64,000 bases of DNA, from NCBI GenBank assembly GCA_963714145.1, contig OY970235.1, positions 9,424,001 to 9,488,000 on the forward strand. Direction: 5' to 3'. The position numbers and the translations under genes are program-made. Origin of the DNA: JBBWZH01 sp035544115 (lineage in GTDB: Bacteria > Actinomycetota > Actinomycetes > Mycobacteriales > CADCTP01). Shown piece after piece: positions 24,011 to 33,585 of the stretch (within the stretch, counting starts at the first letter, position 1; the number at the start of each line of letters is the position of its first letter). Under the pieces are notes generated by a model. It was not told the origin of the DNA and did no database searches. It worked only from the letters and a program-made list of their open reading frames with translations.

Positions 24011-25822
24011 ATGTCCGAGCGTGCACACATCCTCACCGCGGTGGCCTGGCCCTACGCCAGCGGCCCCCGCCACATCGGTCACGTCGCCGGGTTCGGCGTG
24101 CCGTCGGACGTTTTCAGCCGGTACCAGCGGATGGCCGGCAACCAGGTGCTGATGGTCAGCGGTACCGACGAGCACGGCACGCCGATCCTGGTCACCGCCG
24201 ATCAGGAGGGCGCCGAGCCGCGTGCGGTGGCCGACCGCTACAACCGGGTGATCGCCGAAGACCTCCGCGCGCTCGGCCTCTCCTACGACCTGTTCACCCG
24301 CACCACCACGAAGAACCACTACGCGGTGGTGCAGGATCTGTTCCTCGGCCTGCTCAAGAACGGCTACATCTTCCCGCAGCGCACGCTGGGCGCCATCTCC
24401 CCGTCCACCGGGCGCACGCTGCCCGACCGGTACATCGAGGGCACCTGCCCGATCTGCGGGTTCGACGGGGCCCGCGGCGACCAGTGCGACAACTGCGGCA
24501 ACCAGCTCGACCCGACCGACCTGATCAACCCGCGGTCCCGGATCAACGGCGAGACGCCCAAGTTCGTCGAGGAGGAGCATTTCTTCCTCGACCTGCCGGC
24601 GTTCACCGAGGCGCTCGGGTCGTGGCTGGCCACCCGCACCAACTGGCGGCCGAACGTACTGAAGTTCACCACCAACCTGCTGGGTGACCTGCGGCCGCGG
24701 GCGATCAGCCGGGATCTCGACTGGGGCGTCCCGGTCCCGCTGGACGGCTGGCGGGACCGTCCGGACAAGAAGCTGTACGTCTGGTTCGACGCGGTCATCG
24801 GCTACCTGTCGGCCTCGGTGGAGTGGGCCCAGCGCACCGGTGACAAGGACGCCTGGCGGCCGTTCTGGCAGTCCGAGGCGGCCCGCGGGTACTACTTCAT
24901 GGGCAAGGACAACATCGTCTTCCACTCCGAGATCTGGCCGGCGATGCTGCTGGGTTACTCCGGTCGGGGCGACCGCGGCGGCGAGCCGGGTCCGCTCGGC
25001 GCGCTGGCGCTGCCCTGGGAGGTCGTCTCCAGCGAGTACCTGACGATGGAGGGCAAGAAGTTCTCCTCGTCCCGCTCGGTGGTTATCTACGTCCGTGACT
25101 TCCTGTCCCGGTACGACCCCGATGCGTTGCGGTACTACCTCGCGGTGGCCGGTCCGGAAACGCAGGACACCGACTTCACCTGGTCCGAATTCCTGCGCCG
25201 GAACAATGACGAGTTGGTCGCCAGCTGGGGGAACCTGGTAAACCGGTCGATCTCGCTGGCGGCCAAGAACGTCGGCGCGATTCCGGCCGCCGGCACGCTG
25301 ACCGAGGCGGACGCGGCGCTGCTCGCCTCGGCCAAGGAGGCGTTCGGCACGGTCGGCGGCCTGCTGGCCCGGTCCCGGCAGAAGGCGGCCATCGGCGCGG
25401 CCATGAAGGTGGTCGCGGAAGCCAACAAGTACCTGTCCGACCAGGCGCCGTGGAAGCTGCGCGACAGTGAGTCCACTTCGGACCGGGAACGGATGCAGAC
25501 CATCCTGCACGTCGCGCTGCAGACGGTGGACGACTGCAAGACGCTGCTCACCCCGTTCCTGCCGCACTCCTCCAGCCGGGTGCACGAGCTGCTCGGCGGC
25601 ACCGGTGAGTGGGCCCCGATGCCCACGATCACCGAGATAGCAGAGGAGACGGCGGCCGGCTCACCGTCCTACGGGGTCATCACCGGCGACTACACCGGCG
25701 GTGGCAAGTGGGAGTCGACCCCGCTGCCGGCCGGCCGGCAGCTGGCGCCGCCGACCCCGGTCTTCCGCAAGCTCGATCCGTCCATTGTGGACGAAGAGCT
25801 GGCCCGGCTGACGGAGGCGTAG
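24011..25822 (+). CDS. metG: Methionyl-tRNA synthetase
   Basis: Class I aminoacyl-tRNA synthetase of 603 residues that charges tRNA-Met. The HIGH motif is in RHIGHVAGF (about residue 19), the zinc knuckle is a four-cysteine type (CPICGFDG and CDNCGNQ, about 145-165), and the KMSKS loop appears as KKFSSSR (about residue 355). The anticodon-binding alpha-helical domain follows, with the SWGNLVNRS and KYLSDQAPWKL segments. No C-terminal tRNA-binding (Arc1-like) domain is present. The next gene starts one base after its stop. Confidence 0.97.
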   Translation: MSERAHILTAVAWPYASGPRHIGHVAGFGVPSDVFSRYQRMAGNQVLMVSGTDEHGTPILVTADQEGAEPRAVADRYNRVIAEDLRALGLSYDLFTRTTTKNHYAVVQDLFLGLLKNGYIFPQRTLGAISPSTGRTLPDRYIEGTCPICGFDGARGDQCDNCGNQLDPTDLINPRSRINGETPKFVEEEHFFLDLPAFTEALGSWLATRTNWRPNVLKFTTNLLGDLRPRAISRDLDWGVPVPLDGWRDRPDKKLYVWFDAVIGYLSASVEWAQRTGDKDAWRPFWQSEAARGYYFMGKDNIVFHSEIWPAMLLGYSGRGDRGGEPGPLGALALPWEVVSSEYLTMEGKKFSSSRSVVIYVRDFLSRYDPDALRYYLAVAGPETQDTDFTWSEFLRRNNDELVASWGNLVNRSISLAAKNVGAIPAAGTLTEADAALLASAKEAFGTVGGLLARSRQKAAIGAAMKVVAEANKYLSDQAPWKLRDSESTSDRERMQTILHVALQTVDDCKTLLTPFLPHSSSRVHELLGGTGEWAPMPTITEIAEETAAGSPSYGVITGDYTGGGKWESTPLPAGRQLAPPTPVFRKLDPSIVDEELARLTEA

Positions 25823-25823
25823 G

Positions 25824-26639
25824 TTGCCGTCCGGCGAGCCGCCACCGGCGCCGGAACCCCTGCCGGCACAGGTGTTCGACAGCCACTGCCACCTGGACGC
25901 GATGGGCTGCCGGGACGCCGCCGACGTGGCGGCGGTGGTGGCCGCGGCGCAGGCCGTCGGGGTGCGGCGGGTGGTCACGGTGGGAGACACGCTGGCCTCG
26001 TCCAGGTGGTGCGCCGAGGCCGCGGCCGGGCATCCCGATGTCTACGCCGCGGTCGCGGTGCACCCGAACGAGGTTGCCGGCATCGACGAGGAAACCTATA
26101 CGGCGCTGGCCGAACTGGCCCGCCGGCCGGACGTGCGGGCGATCGGCGAGACCGGGTTGGACTACTACTGGGGGCGGGTCGAACCGGCCGTCCAGCAGGA
26201 GGCGTTCCGCCGGCACATCGCGCTGGCCAAGGAGGTCGGCAAGGCGCTGGTCATCCACGACCGGGACGCGCACGACGACGTGCTGCGGGTGCTGGCCGAG
26301 GAGGGTGCTCCACAGTGGACCGTCTTCCACTGCTTCTCCGGGGACGCGGAAATGGCCCGGAAGTGCGCGGATGCGGGCTACCTGATGTCGTTCGCGGGCA
26401 CGCTGACCTTCAAGAACGCCGCCGCGCAACGGGAGGCGGCGGCCGTCGCGCCACTCGAACAGGTGCTGGTGGAGACCGATGCGCCATTTCTCACACCGAT
26501 GCCATACCGCGGTCGCCCGAACGGCCCATACCTGGTGCCGTTGACTATCCGCCGTCTGGCTGAAGTGAAGGGCCTGGATGTAATCGAACTGTGTTCCGTT
26601 GTCACTAGAACGGGCGAACAGGCCTTCGGCAACTGGTGA
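25824..26639 (+). CDS. tatD: TatD-family metal-dependent hydrolase
   Basis: Metal-dependent nuclease-like hydrolase of 271 residues with a TIM-barrel fold. Metal ligands can be read in order: FDSHCHLD (residue 18), GETGLDYYWG (about 110), VIHDRDAHDD (about 146), FHCFSGD (about 172) and ETDAPFLTPMPYRG (about 220). The TTG start lies one base after the metG stop; ACGGAGG precedes it by seven bases, and no better start exists. TatD proteins act as 3'-exonucleases or deoxyribonucleases; the cellular role here is not shown. The metG-tatD-rpfB order is typical for actinobacteria. Confidence 0.93.
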   Translation: MPSGEPPPAPEPLPAQVFDSHCHLDAMGCRDAADVAAVVAAAQAVGVRRVVTVGDTLASSRWCAEAAAGHPDVYAAVAVHPNEVAGIDEETYTALAELARRPDVRAIGETGLDYYWGRVEPAVQQEAFRRHIALAKEVGKALVIHDRDAHDDVLRVLAEEGAPQWTVFHCFSGDAEMARKCADAGYLMSFAGTLTFKNAAAQREAAAVAPLEQVLVETDAPFLTPMPYRGRPNGPYLVPLTIRRLAEVKGLDVIELCSVVTRTGEQAFGNW

Positions 26640-26666
26640 TTGGTCTTTCACACGCCGTCACCCGAC

Positions 26667-26695
26667 TTGGAAGTAAGGCGCGTTGCCGTTATGGT
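26667..26695 (+). promoter_or_regulatory. Promoter of rpfB, probably leaderless
   Basis: TTGGAA (26667-26672) and TATGGT (26690-26695) are exactly 17 bases apart. Ten bases later comes the ATG at 26706, which has no ribosome binding site. Transcription would therefore begin at or within a few bases of the start codon. Confidence 0.7.
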
Positions 26696-26705
26696 CCCGT
26701 GACTA

Positions 26706-28973
26706 ATGGCCGGGATGGGGAACCACGGGCGTCACCGACACCGTGCGTCGACAGGATTCACGCCAGAGGCGACCGCCTCTGGCGATCCTTCCACCGGTTC
26801 TGCTGACGACTGGTTCGAGGCCGGTTTCCCGCCGGACCGTCCGAAGTGGCAGGTCGACGACGTCGGCCGGGCTTCGGGCTGGGACGGTGCCGACCGGGCC
26901 GACCAGTCAGCCGGTAGGTGGTACCCGGAACAGTCCGCAGTGGACAGCCCCGGGCCCGCCGACCGGACGGGTGAACGCGGGTGGGATCACACGTTGGACG
27001 GTCGGGGCGCGCTGGGCGGCTCCGGGGCCGGGAGTGCCGGGGCAACCGGCGACTTCCCGTTCCCGCGGCCCCGCGACGGCGCGGAGTCGACCGGACGGCA
27101 TGCGGTGTGGTCGCCCGAACCTGAGTGGCCCGGCACCGCGGCTGCCGGCGCCGACGAGCCGGGGTGGCCGCAGGCCGCCGCCGACGAGTCGCGCTGGCCC
27201 GAGCCGCGGTGGTCCGGGAACGCCGCGGACGTACCCGGGTGGCCGCCGGCCGCCCGGGACGAGCCGCAGTGGCCCGGTGCGGTCGCGGACGGGCGGGAGT
27301 GGCCATCCGCCGCTCCGGTCCAGCCGCGCTGGCCCGGTGCCGCTCAGGACGAGTCGGATTGGCCCGCGACTGCCGCGGCCGAGCCGGAGTGGCCGCAGGC
27401 CGGTCCGGACGAGCCGCAGTGGCCGCAGGCCGGTCCGGGCCAGCCGCAGTGGCCCGGTCCCGCTCGGGAGGAGCCGGCGTGGCCCCAGGCCGCGCCGGGT
27501 GAACCTGAGTGGCCGGACCATCCGGCCTGGGCGTCGGCGCCCGAGTGGTTCGCGCCCGAGCAGGAGGAGCCGGCCCAGCCGGCCGCCTCGGCCTGGGCCC
27601 CGCGCAACTACCGGGTAGCCACCCCCGAGCCCGCCCGCAGCGAACCGTACGACCAGCCGACACACACCGAGCCGGGCGACCCCTGGCACGGTGCAGCCGA
27701 GACCACCAACAGCGGGCACTGGCCCGACCAGCCGGACGCGTCCGACTGGCCGACCGAGACCCACTCGGCACTTTCTGTGGCACCCCGCCGTGGCGACGCG
27801 GCGGTCGGCGAGTACGAAGAGTTCGACGCACCGGAGCGCCCACCCCTGCCTGGACGGCACGAGGTTCGGAGTTCCGTGCGACATCCCCTCAAGTTGGCGA
27901 TTTACGGTGTAGTTCTCGCCGGGCTGATCGGTGGTACCGCAGCCTGGGCAACAATGGACAAGTCCGTCACGATCACCGTGGACGGTGAAGGACGCTCGGT
28001 GCACACCCACGCGGGCAAGGTCGGTGGGGTGCTGAACGACAACAAGATCGCGGTGGGCAAGCACGACATCCTGGCGCCGGCGGCGGATGCCCCGGTCAAG
28101 GACGGCACCGAGATCGTGCTGCGGCGCGGCCGGCTGCTGCGGCTCAACGTGGACGGCGCGAGCCGGGAGGTCTGGGTCACCGCGGTCTCGGTGGACGAGG
28201 CGCTGACCCAGGTCGGCTTCGGGCAGGGTGGCCTGTACCTGTCGGCGTCGCGGTCGAAGCGGCTGCCGCTGGACGGTTTCTCGCTCACCATCCGCACCCC
28301 GAAGGACGTCACGGTCATCGCGGACGGCCACACCAAGAAGATGGTCAGTACCGCGGCCACCGTGGGCGACCTGCTCGACACCGCCAAGGTCAAGATCGGC
28401 ACGACCGACCGGGTCTCGCAGCTGGCGAACGCGATCGTCACCGATGGCATGACCATCACGATCGTCCGGGTCAAGTACGGCAAGCAGCTGGTCCAGACGG
28501 TGGTCAAGTACAAGGTGATCGAGAAGAAGGATGCGACCAAGGACAAGGGCACCAAGACGGTCGAGACGACCGGTGTGGACGGCCTGCAGGAAGTGACCTA
28601 CCTGGTCACCTACCTGAACGGGAAAGCCGCGTCGAAGAAGGTCGTGTCGACCCGGGTGCTCACCAAGGTGGTCAACCAGGTCGTGCTGGTGGGTACCAAG
28701 CCGCTGCCAGCGGGCGGGGCGGGCGACATTCCGCCATCGGGCGGGCTGAACTGGGCGGCGCTCGCGCAGTGCGAGTCCGGCGGGAACCCGAGGGCGGTCA
28801 ACCCGGCCGGCCCGTACTACGGGCTCTACCAGTTCGACATCGGAACCTGGCAGTCCAACGGCGGGTCCGGCATCCCATCGGACGCCTCAGCGGCGGAGCA
28901 GACGCGAGTCGCGCAGAACCTGTACAACGCGCGCGGCCGCTCGCCCTGGCCGGTGTGCGGCAAGTACCTGTAG
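26706..28973 (+). CDS. rpfB: RpfB-type resuscitation-promoting factor with long N-terminal repeat region
   Basis: Cell-wall muralytic protein of 755 residues that helps dormant cells regrow. The C-terminal catalytic Rpf domain (about 681-755) has NWAALAQCESGGNP with the catalytic glutamate, YYGLYQFDIGTWQ and ARGRSPWPVCGKYL. Before it lie DUF348 modules (about 420-590) and a G5 domain (about 595-670, VKYKVIEKK). A single membrane segment (about 398-417, LAIYGVVLAGLIGGTAAW) anchors the protein. Unusually, some 395 residues precede that segment and should be cytoplasmic; residues 135-290 of them are a loose repeat of E-P-x-W-P units. Typical RpfB has a short tail there. Confidence 0.93.
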   Translation: MAGMGNHGRHRHRASTGFTPEATASGDPSTGSADDWFEAGFPPDRPKWQVDDVGRASGWDGADRADQSAGRWYPEQSAVDSPGPADRTGERGWDHTLDGRGALGGSGAGSAGATGDFPFPRPRDGAESTGRHAVWSPEPEWPGTAAAGADEPGWPQAAADESRWPEPRWSGNAADVPGWPPAARDEPQWPGAVADGREWPSAAPVQPRWPGAAQDESDWPATAAAEPEWPQAGPDEPQWPQAGPGQPQWPGPAREEPAWPQAAPGEPEWPDHPAWASAPEWFAPEQEEPAQPAASAWAPRNYRVATPEPARSEPYDQPTHTEPGDPWHGAAETTNSGHWPDQPDASDWPTETHSALSVAPRRGDAAVGEYEEFDAPERPPLPGRHEVRSSVRHPLKLAIYGVVLAGLIGGTAAWATMDKSVTITVDGEGRSVHTHAGKVGGVLNDNKIAVGKHDILAPAADAPVKDGTEIVLRRGRLLRLNVDGASREVWVTAVSVDEALTQVGFGQGGLYLSASRSKRLPLDGFSLTIRTPKDVTVIADGHTKKMVSTAATVGDLLDTAKVKIGTTDRVSQLANAIVTDGMTITIVRVKYGKQLVQTVVKYKVIEKKDATKDKGTKTVETTGVDGLQEVTYLVTYLNGKAASKKVVSTRVLTKVVNQVVLVGTKPLPAGGAGDIPPSGGLNWAALAQCESGGNPRAVNPAGPYYGLYQFDIGTWQSNGGSGIPSDASAAEQTRVAQNLYNARGRSPWPVCGKYL

Positions 28974-29006
28974 CCCGCGCGACCCCCCACCAGCGGGCTA
29001 CAGAAA

Positions 29007-29050
29007 GCGCCCCGTGGTCGGCTCTCCCCCCGATGCCGACCACGGGGCGC
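29007..29050 (+). terminator. Strong terminator after rpfB
   Basis: A perfect 16-bp stem (29007-29022 with 29035-29050, GCGCCCCG... paired with ...CGGGGCGC) closes a 12-base loop, 33 bases after the rpfB stop. It separates rpfB from rsmA. Confidence 0.88.
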
Positions 29051-29118
29051 GCCCTCGTTACCAGCCTTCTCCATCGTCCACATAGGACAACCTCATCTCT
29101 TCCACACGCGACAGACCA

Positions 29119-30003
29119 ATGCCGGCTGACGGGCTGCTCGGTCCGGCCGAGATCCGTGCCCTCGCCGGCTCGCTCGGGCTCCGCCCGACCAAGTCCCTCG
29201 GCCAGAATTTCCTGCATGACCCGAACACCGTGCGCCGTATCGTCCGCGCCGCCGGACTGTCCACAACGGACGTTGTGGTCGAGGTCGGGCCGGGGCTGGG
29301 GTCACTGACCCTCGGGCTGCTGGCGGCCGCGGCCCGGGTGATCGCGATCGAGGTGGACCCGGTGCTCGCCGCCGCCCTGCCGTCCACTGTGGAGGTTCGG
29401 CTGCCGGAGCGGGCCGGCCAGCTCACCGTGCTGGCCGCGGACGCGCTCGCGGTGCGCGAGCTGCCCGACCCGCAACCCACCGCGCTGGTGGCGAACCTGC
29501 CGTACAACGTGGCGGTGCCGGTGTTGCTGCACCTGCTCGCTGAACTGTCCACAGTGCACAGCGGGCTGGTCATGGTGCAAGCCGAGGTGGCCGAGCGGCT
29601 GGCCGCGCCGCCCGGTTCGAAGGTGTACGGCGTGCCCTCGGTGAAAGCCGCCTGGTACGCCGAGGTGCGCCGGGCCGGGCCGGTGCCGCGGACGGTGTTC
29701 TGGCCGGTGCCCAATGTGGACTCCGGGCTGGTGACGTTCTGGCGGCGGCCGGTGCCCGCGCTGCCGGCGGGGGTCACGCGGGCCGACGTGTTCGCCGTGG
29801 TGGACGCGGCGTTCGGGCAGCGACGCAAGACACTGCGGTCCGCGCTGGCCGGCTGGGCCGGTTCGCCGGCCCGGGCCGAGGCGGTGCTGCGGGCCGCCGG
29901 GGTGGACCCGGGGCTGCGCGGCGAGGCACTGGACGTGGCCGCGTTCACCCGGATCGCCGCGGCCGCCGGCGAGGCCGGAACGGACGTCCGCATCACTTCT
30001 TGA
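29119..30003 (+). CDS. rsmA: 16S rRNA dimethyladenosine transferase (KsgA)
   Basis: Enzyme of 294 residues that dimethylates A1518 and A1519 of 16S rRNA with S-adenosylmethionine. The motifs are in the expected order: KSLGQNFLHDP (about residue 27), VVEVGPGLGSLTL (about 53), the catalytic NLPYNVAVP (about 125, N-L-P-Y), and KAAWYAEV further on; the C-terminal helical domain has FGQRRKTLRSAL. ATG 29119 fits the family start. A copy of the dispersed GTCC-N5-GGAC palindrome lies upstream at 29076-29088 and another inside the gene. Confidence 0.95.
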   Translation: MPADGLLGPAEIRALAGSLGLRPTKSLGQNFLHDPNTVRRIVRAAGLSTTDVVVEVGPGLGSLTLGLLAAAARVIAIEVDPVLAAALPSTVEVRLPERAGQLTVLAADALAVRELPDPQPTALVANLPYNVAVPVLLHLLAELSTVHSGLVMVQAEVAERLAAPPGSKVYGVPSVKAAWYAEVRRAGPVPRTVFWPVPNVDSGLVTFWRRPVPALPAGVTRADVFAVVDAAFGQRRKTLRSALAGWAGSPARAEAVLRAAGVDPGLRGEALDVAAFTRIAAAAGEAGTDVRITS

Positions 30004-30054
30004 CCACGCCCGCGGTGGCGGTCCTGACGATCAGTTGCCGGCTACGCTCGGCCG

Positions 30055-31005
30055 GTGTCCCACTCCCGACTCCTCGGCGTTCCGGAGCCGGTAACCGTCC
30101 GTGTCCCGGCCAAGATCAACCTGCACCTGAACGTCGGAGCGCTGCGCCCCGACGGGTACCACGAGCTGATCACCGTCTTCCAGGCCGTCGCCCTGTACGA
30201 CACGGTCACCGCGACGCCGGCCCGGGATCTCTCGCTGGGGATGCAGGGCGAGGGCGTCCGCGAGCTGCCCGGCGGCGCGGACAACCTGGCCTGGAAAGCG
30301 GCCGTGCTGCTGGCCGACCGGGCCGGGGTGGCCCCGACCGTCCGGCTGGATCTGGTGAAGGGCATCCCGGTGGCCGGCGGGCTGGCCGGTGGCAGCGCCG
30401 ACGCGGCGGCCACCCTGGTCGCCTGCGACGCGCTCTGGGGCGCCGGGCTGGACCGGGCCGAGCTCACCGAACTGGCCGCCGAGCTCGGCAGCGACGTGGC
30501 GTTCGCGCTGGCCGGCGGCACCGCGCTCGGCACCGGCCGGGGCGAGCGGCTGACCCCGGTGCTGGCCGCCGGCCGCTGGCACTGGGTGTTCGCGATCGCC
30601 GAGGCGGGCCTGCCCACCCCGGCCGTCTACGCCGAGCTGGACCGGCTGCGCGCGGCCGGCGACCGGCCCACCGCGGGCGAGCCGGACCGGCTGATCAACG
30701 CGCTGCGCTCGCACGACCCCGGCCAGCTCGGCGAGCTGCTCGCCAACGACCTGCAGGCCGCCGCGATCTCGCTGCGCCCGGAGCTGCGCCGCACCCTGCG
30801 CAGCGGGCTCGACCTCGGCGCGCTCGGTGCGGTCGTCTCCGGCTCCGGGCCGACCTGCGCGTTCCTGGCCCGGTCCCGGGAGGCCGCGGTGCGGCTGGCC
30901 GCCTCGCTGGCCGGCGCCGGCGTCTGCCGCACGGTCCGGGTCGCACACGGCCCGGTGCCCGGCGCCCGGGTCAGCTCCGAGCCGGAAGACGAGGTCCGCC
31001 GGTGA
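30055..31005 (+). CDS. ispE: 4-diphosphocytidyl-2-C-methyl-D-erythritol kinase
   Basis: GHMP-family kinase of 316 residues that phosphorylates CDP-methylerythritol in the MEP route to isoprenoid precursors. The N-terminal AKINLHLNVG and RPDGYHEL segments, the ATP loop PVAGGLAGGSADAAATL (about residue 105) and the C-terminal VVSGSGPTCAFL are all present. GTG 30055 is preferred, at the start of the conserved part. The following ABC-F gene starts inside the stop codon (GTGA). Together with idi this shows use of the MEP pathway. Confidence 0.95.
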   Translation: MSHSRLLGVPEPVTVRVPAKINLHLNVGALRPDGYHELITVFQAVALYDTVTATPARDLSLGMQGEGVRELPGGADNLAWKAAVLLADRAGVAPTVRLDLVKGIPVAGGLAGGSADAAATLVACDALWGAGLDRAELTELAAELGSDVAFALAGGTALGTGRGERLTPVLAAGRWHWVFAIAEAGLPTPAVYAELDRLRAAGDRPTAGEPDRLINALRSHDPGQLGELLANDLQAAAISLRPELRRTLRSGLDLGALGAVVSGSGPTCAFLARSREAAVRLAASLAGAGVCRTVRVAHGPVPGARVSSEPEDEVRR

Positions 31006-32846
31006 CCGCGCCGGTGAACCTGGTCAACCTGGAGGCGGTCAGCAAGGCGTTCGGCACCACCACCCTGCTGGCCGCGGTCTCGCTCGGCATCGCCGCCGGC
31101 GAGCGGATCGGCGTGGTCGGGCCGAACGGCGGCGGCAAGACCACGCTGCTGCGGGTGCTCACCCGGCGCGAGCCGCCGGACGCCGGCCGGGTCACCCTGG
31201 CCCGCGATCTGCGGATCGGCGTGGTCGACCAGCAGGCAGCGCTGCCGGCCGGCCGCACCGTCCGGGAGCTGGTGCTGGCCGGGTTCGACGCCGAGCACGA
31301 GTGGGCCGGCGACGCGGCCGTCCGCGCGGTGCTGGCCGGGCTCGGGCTGGCCGGCGCGGGAACTGAGGGTGGTCTCGCCGGGACCGGCCTGGACGGGCCG
31401 GTGGACCGGATGTCCGGCGGCGAGCGGCGCCGGGTCGCGCTGGCCGCCGAGCTGGTCCGGCCGACCGACCTGCTGGTGCTGGACGAGCCGACCAACCACC
31501 TGGACGTGGAGGGGATCCACTGGCTGGCCGAGCACCTGCGGTCCCGGCGCGGCGCGCTGGTCGTCGTCACCCACGACCGCTGGTTCCTGGACGCGGTCTG
31601 CGAGACCACCTGGGAGGTCGGCGGCGGCCAGGTCCGCGCGTACGACGGCGGGTACTCGGCCTACGTGCTGGCCCGGGCCGAGCGGTCCCGGCAGGCCGCC
31701 GCGTCGGAGAGCCGCCGGCAGAACCTGCTGCGCAAGGAGCTGGCCTGGCTGCGCCGCGGCCCACCGGCCCGCACGTCCAAGCCGCGGTTCCGGATCGACG
31801 CCGCGCAGGCGCTGATCGCCGACGAGCCGCCGCCGCGGGACCGCACCGGGCTGCACGCGTTCGCCGCCCGCCGGCTCGGCAAGACCGTGTACGACCTGGA
31901 GGGCGTGACCGCCCGGGTCGGCCCGCGCACCCTGCTGGACGACCTGACCTGGCGGGTCGGGCCGGGCGACCGGATCGGCCTGATCGGCGTGAACGGGTCC
32001 GGCAAGACCACGTTGCTGCGGCTGCTGGCCGGTGAGTCGGAGCCGGCGGCGCCCGCCGTCGCCGGCGGGGTCGGCCGGGAGCTGGTGGTGACCGGTCGGG
32101 TGGTGGTCGGCAAGACCGTGCGGGCGGCGTACCTGTCCCAGGAGGTGGCCGAGCTGCCCGGCCGGCTGCGGCTGCTGGAGGCCGTCGAGCAGGTCGGCCG
32201 GATGATCCGGGTCGGCGACCAGGACCTCAGCGCCACCGTGCTGGCCGAGCGGTTCGGCTTCGGCACCACCCGGCAGTGGACCCCGGTGGCCGAGCTGTCC
32301 GGCGGCGAGCGGCGCCGGCTGCAGCTGCTCCGGCTGCTGATGGCCGAGCCGAACGTGCTGCTGCTGGACGAGCCCACCAACGACCTGGACATCGACACGC
32401 TGACCGCGCTGGAAGACCTGCTGGACAGCTGGCCGGGCACCCTGGTGGTGGCCAGCCACGACCGGTACCTGGTCGAGCGGGTCTGCGACAGCGTGGTCGC
32501 GGTCGTCGGCGACGGCACGCTGGCCGAACTGCCCGGCGGAGTGGAGCAGTACCTGACCCAGCGGGCCGCCGCCGTAGCCGGCGCCGCCGCCGGGCGATCC
32601 GGCCCGCCGGACCGCGCGGGCCCGGGCCCGGGCGCGGCCGGCCGGGAGAACCGGGCGGTCCGCAAGGAGCTGGCCCGGCTGGAGCGCCGGATCGCCACCC
32701 TGGAGGCGCGCGAGGCCGAGCTGCACACCGCGCTGGCCGAACACGCCACCGACTACGCCCGGGTGTCCGAACTGGACACCGAACTGCGCGCGGTCAGCAC
32801 CGAACGCGAAGCCGTCGAGACCAGCTGGCTGGAACTGTCCGAATGA
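31002..32846 (+). CDS. ABC-F family ATPase
   Basis: Cytoplasmic protein of 614 residues with two ATP-binding cassettes and no membrane segments. Cassette one: Walker A GPNGGGKTT (about residue 44), signature MSGGERRR, Walker B LLVLDEPTNHLDVE. Cassette two: Walker A GVNGSGKTT (about 330), signature LSGGERRR, Walker B VLLLDEPTNDLDID. A linker rich in basic residues lies between them and a coiled-coil tail (RAVRKELARLERRIATLE) closes the protein, as in the Uup branch. ABC-F proteins act on the ribosome in translation or antibiotic protection. The GTG start overlaps the ispE stop. Confidence 0.93.
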   Translation: MTAPVNLVNLEAVSKAFGTTTLLAAVSLGIAAGERIGVVGPNGGGKTTLLRVLTRREPPDAGRVTLARDLRIGVVDQQAALPAGRTVRELVLAGFDAEHEWAGDAAVRAVLAGLGLAGAGTEGGLAGTGLDGPVDRMSGGERRRVALAAELVRPTDLLVLDEPTNHLDVEGIHWLAEHLRSRRGALVVVTHDRWFLDAVCETTWEVGGGQVRAYDGGYSAYVLARAERSRQAAASESRRQNLLRKELAWLRRGPPARTSKPRFRIDAAQALIADEPPPRDRTGLHAFAARRLGKTVYDLEGVTARVGPRTLLDDLTWRVGPGDRIGLIGVNGSGKTTLLRLLAGESEPAAPAVAGGVGRELVVTGRVVVGKTVRAAYLSQEVAELPGRLRLLEAVEQVGRMIRVGDQDLSATVLAERFGFGTTRQWTPVAELSGGERRRLQLLRLLMAEPNVLLLDEPTNDLDIDTLTALEDLLDSWPGTLVVASHDRYLVERVCDSVVAVVGDGTLAELPGGVEQYLTQRAAAVAGAAAGRSGPPDRAGPGPGAAGRENRAVRKELARLERRIATLEAREAELHTALAEHATDYARVSELDTELRAVSTEREAVETSWLELSE

Positions 32847-32850
32847 CCGG

Positions 32851-33489
32851 CTACTTCGCGGAGCGGGTGCCCAGCTTGGGTTTCTGCTCCAGGCCGGACA
32901 GGCCGTGCCAGGCCAGATTCACCAGGTGCGCGGCGACCTCGTCCCGCTTCGGGCGGCGGGCCTCCAGCCACCACTGGCCGGTCAGCGCGACCATCCCGAC
33001 CAACGCCTGCGAGTACAGCCCGGCCAGCTTCGGCTCGAAACCGCGGCTCTTGAACTCCCGGGCCAGGATGTACTCGACCTGGCTGGCGATGTCGTTCAAG
33101 AGGCTGGAGAAGGTGCCGGTGGCGCTGGCCACCGGCGAGTCGCGGACCAGGATGCGGAACCCGTCCGGCTCGTCCTCGACGTAGGTGAGCAGCGCCAGCG
33201 CGGCCTGCTCCAGCAGTTCGCGCGGGTGACCGGCGGTCAGCGCGCCGGTCACCCGATCCAGCAGGCTCTGCATCTCACGGTCGACGACGACCGCGTACAG
33301 GCCCTCCTTGCCACCGAAATGCTCGTACACGATCGGTTTGCTGACCCCGGCCCGGGACGCGATCTCCTCGATCGAGGCCGCGTCGAACCCCCGCTCCGCG
33401 AACAGCGCACGCCCGATGTCGAGCAGCTGCTGCCGCCGCTCCTTGCCAGTCATCCGAATGCGCGGGCGGGGATTGGCGGGATCGGTCAC
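32851..33489 (-). CDS. TetR-family regulator
   Basis: Protein of 212 residues. The helix-turn-helix is at about residues 17-65 (RRQQLLDIGRALFAERGFDAASIEEIASRAGVSKPIVYEHF). The rest (WWLEARRPKRDEVAAHLVNLAWHGLSGL) resembles actinobacterial lipid-metabolism regulators of the FasR-like group. It lies immediately downstream of a fatty-acid desaturase gene in the same direction, and that gene has a 20-bp palindrome upstream, so a lipid regulator acting there is a fair guess. Its stop codon is four bases from that of the convergent ABC-F gene. Confidence 0.85.
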   Translation of the reverse strand: MTDPANPRPRIRMTGKERRQQLLDIGRALFAERGFDAASIEEIASRAGVSKPIVYEHFGGKEGLYAVVVDREMQSLLDRVTGALTAGHPRELLEQAALALLTYVEDEPDGFRILVRDSPVASATGTFSSLLNDIASQVEYILAREFKSRGFEPKLAGLYSQALVGMVALTGQWWLEARRPKRDEVAAHLVNLAWHGLSGLEQKPKLGTRSAK

Positions 33490-33585
33490 CGACTCATCGT
33501 GCCAGCCGGTACCGACGCAAATGCCGGACCTGGGTAACCCGGCACTTCCGGGCGGACCTCGGGGTGTGCCGGGCGGGGCACCGAC

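Noticed and set aside
26640..26705. Possible cyclic-di-AMP (ydaO-type) riboswitch before rpfB
   Set aside because: Such elements are known upstream of rpf genes, but here a good promoter ends ten bases before the start codon, leaving no leader to hold one.
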